21,951 bases of DNA, taken from positions 1 to 21,951 of IMG/VR virus record IMGVR_UViG_3300000116_000154; one strand, written 5' to 3'. Position numbers and translations under genes: made by a program. This document shows, in pieces, positions 18,651-21,951 of the stretch (position 1 is the stretch's first letter; every line of letters begins with the position of its first letter). This stretch comes from a virus. The notes under the pieces are model-generated. The model had not been told where the DNA came from and made no database searches. It saw nothing but the letters and a program-made list of their open reading frames with translations.

Positions 18651-20594
18651 ATGGCAAGTATGCAAGACGCATTAAAACAAAATTATAGGAACAACAGCGG
18701 CTTTGCGTCTGCATACCCACAACCCCAAAGAACGCCTTGGAAAGATTTTGGAAACAATGTGTGGGATGCAGTCAAGTACGATCCTGACCCTAACACAACT
18801 TGGCTAGAGCGTTCTGGCAACAGTCTTATGGGTGATATGAACTCAATGATTACTGGGTTTGATGCTCAAGGAAATAAAATTCCTGACACTTTGCGGATGG
18901 TTTCATTAATGATGCCAGGTGGTACTGGTCTGGGTGGCAAGGCAGGGCTTGGTATTCTAGGCGCAGCAACAGGCGCAGCCCCAAAAGCTGGCAGTGCGTA
19001 TGCGTCACGTTTAATTCCAGCTTTAGAAAATATGCCACAGGAAAAAATGAGCGCAGATCAGTTTAGCGGCTGGTTTGGCAAGCAGCCTGTTGGTGCTGAT
19101 GAGCTAGAGTATTCTGGAATTCCTGGCTTGCTGGCACAGGGTGGTGATGTAACCAAGACAGGCTTGCTCGATCAGGCAAGGGCTAATCCGCTTGATATAC
19201 AGGATGTGGTTCTTGGTGATCATACGGGGGTTGGTCGAGGGATGCGAACAAAGTTCTCTGATTACCAGCTCCCCGGCGGTAAAGATTACAAAGAGATGCT
19301 GCTGACGTTGCCTAAAGGCAGGCCGAAGGACGCTGCAGCGTATGATAAGCAGTTGATGGGATTTGTAGACAGGGCAGTAGCTAAATTTAAGGGAGATGCT
19401 GTCGCTGGTGGGATGCAAGAAGACATTGCGGAAGATTTAGCGCAGCGTGTTTTTGAGCCAGATAACAGAAGGGAATATTTCAGCAAGGCAGCTAAATATC
19501 TTGGTGAAGAAGATGAGATGCGAGCAATTAGTGAAGCCTATAAAGCGCAGCGTCCTTCAGATTTCACATCGGGTCACTTTGACGAACCCAATGTCCTATC
19601 CCATGCCCGATACAACACACGCACCATTGATGGTGACAAGACGCTATTTGTTGAAGAGATACAAAGCGACTGGCATCAGAAGGGGCGTGATGTGGGGTAT
19701 CAGGGTGATATTGATTATGCTGCATTAAGAGCAAAACAAGATGAGTTATTTGCAGCGCAAAGTGCTATTGGGAAAGATGTAACAACACAAGGCTATGACG
19801 CAACACAAGCGCAACAAAGCAAATATATGGCACTGGATAACGAATATAAAGCTATTCAAAAACAACTTGATGGCAATGCAAACGCAGTCCCAGACGCACC
19901 ATACAAACGCACAGATAAATGGGCTGGGCTGACATTACAGCGCATGGTCAAGGAAGCTGTTGATAGTGGGCATGACCGCATAGCGTGGACACCTGGCAAG
20001 GTACAGATAGACAGGTATGAAGAGTCATTAAGGCGTAATGTAGACGAAATTACATACGAGCCTAATGGCGATGGTACATACAATATTGCTGCTGAAAAAA
20101 ATGGCGGAATAGTCCATGACGCTGGTGGCGTTACCACTGACGAAATTAAAGAACTTTATGGCAAAGATGTTGCAGATAAAATCGGCAAAGATGTTGGAAT
20201 CGGTGGTGATCGGCCTCTCCGTCCTGATTTAAAAGTATTGCGTGAAGACGATCTATCTATTGGTGGCGAAGGCATGAAGGAATTTTACGACAAGATGCTG
20301 GTCAAATCCGCAAACAAGTTTGGCAAGAAGTATGGTGCAAAAGCTGAACCTACTATGATGGCTAGCAATAAAGTCTGGACAATGAAGATCACACCAGAGA
20401 TGAAGGCTGGCATCAGCAAAGGTGTAATGCTTGGCAAGACAGGCGGTGAAAGCAAAATAGGTGCTGGTTTGTTATCGCAAGATGATTCTGAAATGACACA
20501 AACCTTACAAAACAACCCATATAGAATAGGCGACACAACAGGTATAAATTCGTCTATGATGCAAGCATTACAAGGCAACGGACGGAATTATTAA
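18651..20594 (+). CDS. Large virion-module protein with a polyvalent-type domain (647 aa)
   Basis: The first 300 residues vary and include a hydrophobic Gly/Ala tract (GGTGLGGKAGLGILGAATGA, near 90-110). From about 314 on lies a region I know from large phage polyvalent proteins: LSHARYNTRTIDGDKTLFVE and EIQSDWHQKGRDVGY (314-348), WAGLTLQRMVKEAVDSGHDR and IAWTPGKVQIDRY (423-456), GGEGMKEFYDKMLVKSANKF and GKKYGAKAE (537-566), and WTMKITPEMKAGISKGVMLG (576-596). Its activity is not established; the invariant E-x2-QSDWHQ and aromatic/basic core suggest an enzyme. It lies four bases after the adaptor and directly abuts the tail hub gene. A protein sent into the host with the DNA is my best guess. 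Confidence 0.75.
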   Translation: MASMQDALKQNYRNNSGFASAYPQPQRTPWKDFGNNVWDAVKYDPDPNTTWLERSGNSLMGDMNSMITGFDAQGNKIPDTLRMVSLMMPGGTGLGGKAGLGILGAATGAAPKAGSAYASRLIPALENMPQEKMSADQFSGWFGKQPVGADELEYSGIPGLLAQGGDVTKTGLLDQARANPLDIQDVVLGDHTGVGRGMRTKFSDYQLPGGKDYKEMLLTLPKGRPKDAAAYDKQLMGFVDRAVAKFKGDAVAGGMQEDIAEDLAQRVFEPDNRREYFSKAAKYLGEEDEMRAISEAYKAQRPSDFTSGHFDEPNVLSHARYNTRTIDGDKTLFVEEIQSDWHQKGRDVGYQGDIDYAALRAKQDELFAAQSAIGKDVTTQGYDATQAQQSKYMALDNEYKAIQKQLDGNANAVPDAPYKRTDKWAGLTLQRMVKEAVDSGHDRIAWTPGKVQIDRYEESLRRNVDEITYEPNGDGTYNIAAEKNGGIVHDAGGVTTDEIKELYGKDVADKIGKDVGIGGDRPLRPDLKVLREDDLSIGGEGMKEFYDKMLVKSANKFGKKYGAKAEPTMMASNKVWTMKITPEMKAGISKGVMLGKTGGESKIGAGLLSQDDSEMTQTLQNNPYRIGDTTGINSSMMQALQGNGRNY

Positions 20595-21951
20595 ATGCTT
20601 CAACCTTTACAAAGCAACACACAAAGATCGCCAGTTGCAAGGTCGTCTAGCACCTCTGCGCCTGTTCGTGGGTGGAACGCCAAGGACTCGCTTGCTGACA
20701 TGGAAGCTGAGTGGGCAATTACTTTAGATAATATATTTCCAAACATGACCGACGTTGAATTGCGAAGTGGTCATGCTTCGCATTCTACAGGAAACGGATC
20801 AGGCGCAGTTGAGACGTTAGTTGAGTATTCTGGCCCGTCGACCAAAAAACTACTCGCTTGCGCTGGCGGTGTAATTTATGACGCATCTGCGGCTGGCGGC
20901 TCAACTTCGATTGCTACAGGGAAATCAAACAACCGTTGGCAGACTGTCATGTTTGGAACGGCTGGTGGTAATTTTCTCTATATGGTCAATGGTGCAGATG
21001 CGCCGGTTTATTACAACGGTTCTGCATTTACAACGCCCTCATTAGGCAGCGTCACTGCTGCTAATATAGTGGACGTTATTGCTCACCAGCGCCGTTTGTT
21101 TTTTGCTTTTAATGATAGTTTAATTATAGGTTATTTGCCTGTTAATTCACTTGCTGGAACTGTTGCCACGTTTGACCTTGGCGGGTTATGTAAAAAAGGC
21201 GGCAAAGTACAGGCTTTGGCTTCTTGGACTAGGGACGGTGGTTCTGGGCCTGATGATATATTTGTAGCTATAACATCAGAAGGCGAGGTTATTTTATATT
21301 CTGGAACTGATCCAGGCTCTGCGTCAACGTGGCTTTTAGTTGGCGCAAGTTTTAGCATTGGCAAGCCAATTGGTCGTAGATGCGTTGAAGTAGTTGGCAC
21401 TGAAGTTATGGTCACGACCCAGGACGGCGCTATTCCATTGTCAACAATGTTGCCTATTGACCGGGTTGGATCATACGGCAAGGCACTTTCTGACAATATA
21501 CAAAACGCATTTATTGCTTCAGCACGACAATATGGCACAAATTTCGGGTGGCAATCTTTACATTACCCACAGGGTTCTTATGCGTTATTTAACGTGCCAA
21601 TCAGCAGCACTGTTTCGTATCAATATGTAGTCAACACACAGACGGGCGCTTGGTGTCAATTTACAGGACAAAACGCAGCTTGCTGGTCACTTTTTAAAGG
21701 TGATTTGTATTTTGGCTCAACAACTGGGGGCATAGTCTTTAAAGCAGACACCGGCACTTCAGATAACAATGCTGACATTGAATATACGATTAAACCCGCT
21801 TTCAATTATTTTGGAACGCGAGGCGTAAATAAGCTGTTTAGCTTGTGTCGGCCTCATTTTACATCAAACGGTGCGCCTTCTGTTGCTATTGATTTAAATA
21901 TTGATTTTTCAGATATTAATCCTACTAGCGTCCCAGCCGCCACAACTATTA
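20595..21951 (+). CDS. Tail hub/nozzle-like protein, N-terminal 452 aa (cut by window edge)
   Basis: The frame opens at an ATG directly after the preceding stop codon and stays open to the window end. It begins MLQPLQSNTQRSPVARSSST and SAPVRGWNAKDSLADMEAEW, followed by NIFPNMTDVELRSGHA. Repeated blade-like units then appear (LVEYSGPSTKKLLACAGGVI; WQTVMFGTAGGNFLYMVNGA; DDIFVAITSEGEVILYSGTD; VVGTEVMVTTQDGAIPLST; YVVNTQTGAWCQFTGQNAA; SLFKGDLYFGSTTGGIVFKA). Repeats of strand-G/D-strand form indicate a beta-propeller. Proteins with this start and propeller pattern follow the adaptor in podoviruses and form the tail hub or nozzle, the position of P22 gp10. The C-terminus is outside the window. Confidence 0.8.
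   Translation, partial: MLQPLQSNTQRSPVARSSSTSAPVRGWNAKDSLADMEAEWAITLDNIFPNMTDVELRSGHASHSTGNGSGAVETLVEYSGPSTKKLLACAGGVIYDASAAGGSTSIATGKSNNRWQTVMFGTAGGNFLYMVNGADAPVYYNGSAFTTPSLGSVTAANIVDVIAHQRRLFFAFNDSLIIGYLPVNSLAGTVATFDLGGLCKKGGKVQALASWTRDGGSGPDDIFVAITSEGEVILYSGTDPGSASTWLLVGASFSIGKPIGRRCVEVVGTEVMVTTQDGAIPLSTMLPIDRVGSYGKALSDNIQNAFIASARQYGTNFGWQSLHYPQGSYALFNVPISSTVSYQYVVNTQTGAWCQFTGQNAACWSLFKGDLYFGSTTGGIVFKADTGTSDNNADIEYTIKPAFNYFGTRGVNKLFSLCRPHFTSNGAPSVAIDLNIDFSDINPTSVPAATTI

Overview
The window is one contiguous stretch of a tailed, short-tailed (podovirus-like) bacteriophage genome. Evidence: a small and a large terminase subunit, a long portal protein, a scaffold, an HK97-fold-type major capsid protein, a decoration-like protein, an SU10-type head-tail adaptor and a tail hub/nozzle-like protein follow one another on the + strand, with no tail-tube, tape-measure or sheath genes before the window ends inside the tail gene. 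The host is probably a Gram-negative bacterium; the overall look (moderate GC, primase-helicase without a phage DNA polymerase in view, PAPS-reductase-like protein) resembles aquatic alphaproteobacterial phages, but nothing here proves the host. No tRNA, integrase, lysis gene, CRISPR array or insertion sequence was seen. No gene-free stretch exceeds 300 bases; the longest is 7576-7739.

Layout. (1) 1-1930, minus strand: a leftward operon of eight tiny genes of unknown function (the last cut by the window edge), typical of early host-takeover or accessory genes. (2) 1931-2051: a divergent control region with a perfect 14-bp inverted repeat made of two ACAA-S-TTGT palindromes, next to a Cro/YdaS-like HTH gene read rightward. 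(3) 2052-5411: RuvC-like resolvase, DUF6378-type protein, PAPS-reductase-like protein, a tiny Cys-rich protein, a RecB/Cas4-type nuclease and a putative ssDNA-binding protein, largely start-stop overlapping. (4) 5412-8315: a cluster of hairpins, a primase-polymerase/helicase fusion, an intergenic region rich in inverted repeats (candidate origin), and an unknown protein ending in an SSB-like DDELPF tail. (5) 8336-9037: an unknown 233-aa protein. (6) 9027-21951: packaging, head and neck/tail genes behind a likely late promoter at 10812-10840, with an intrinsic terminator at 17253-17280 just after the decoration gene.

The HTH protein probably controls the divergent early operons; the 2240-8315 genes would recombine, prime, unwind and coat phage DNA while borrowing a host polymerase; the 9027-21951 genes build and fill the capsid and attach the short tail.

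The most unusual signal is in the translation leaders of the leftward operon. Six of the eight genes, and the rightward HTH gene, have their Shine-Dalgarno in the loop of a short perfect inverted repeat placed a few bases before the start codon. The arm sequences differ between genes. Two of the leaders also carry an identical upstream C(UUCG)G hairpin inside a duplicated 55-nt stop-to-start linker. This closely recalls the start-associated sequences (SAS) and extended SAS described for cluster K mycobacteriophages, but with unrelated sequences and in what looks like a phage of a different host.
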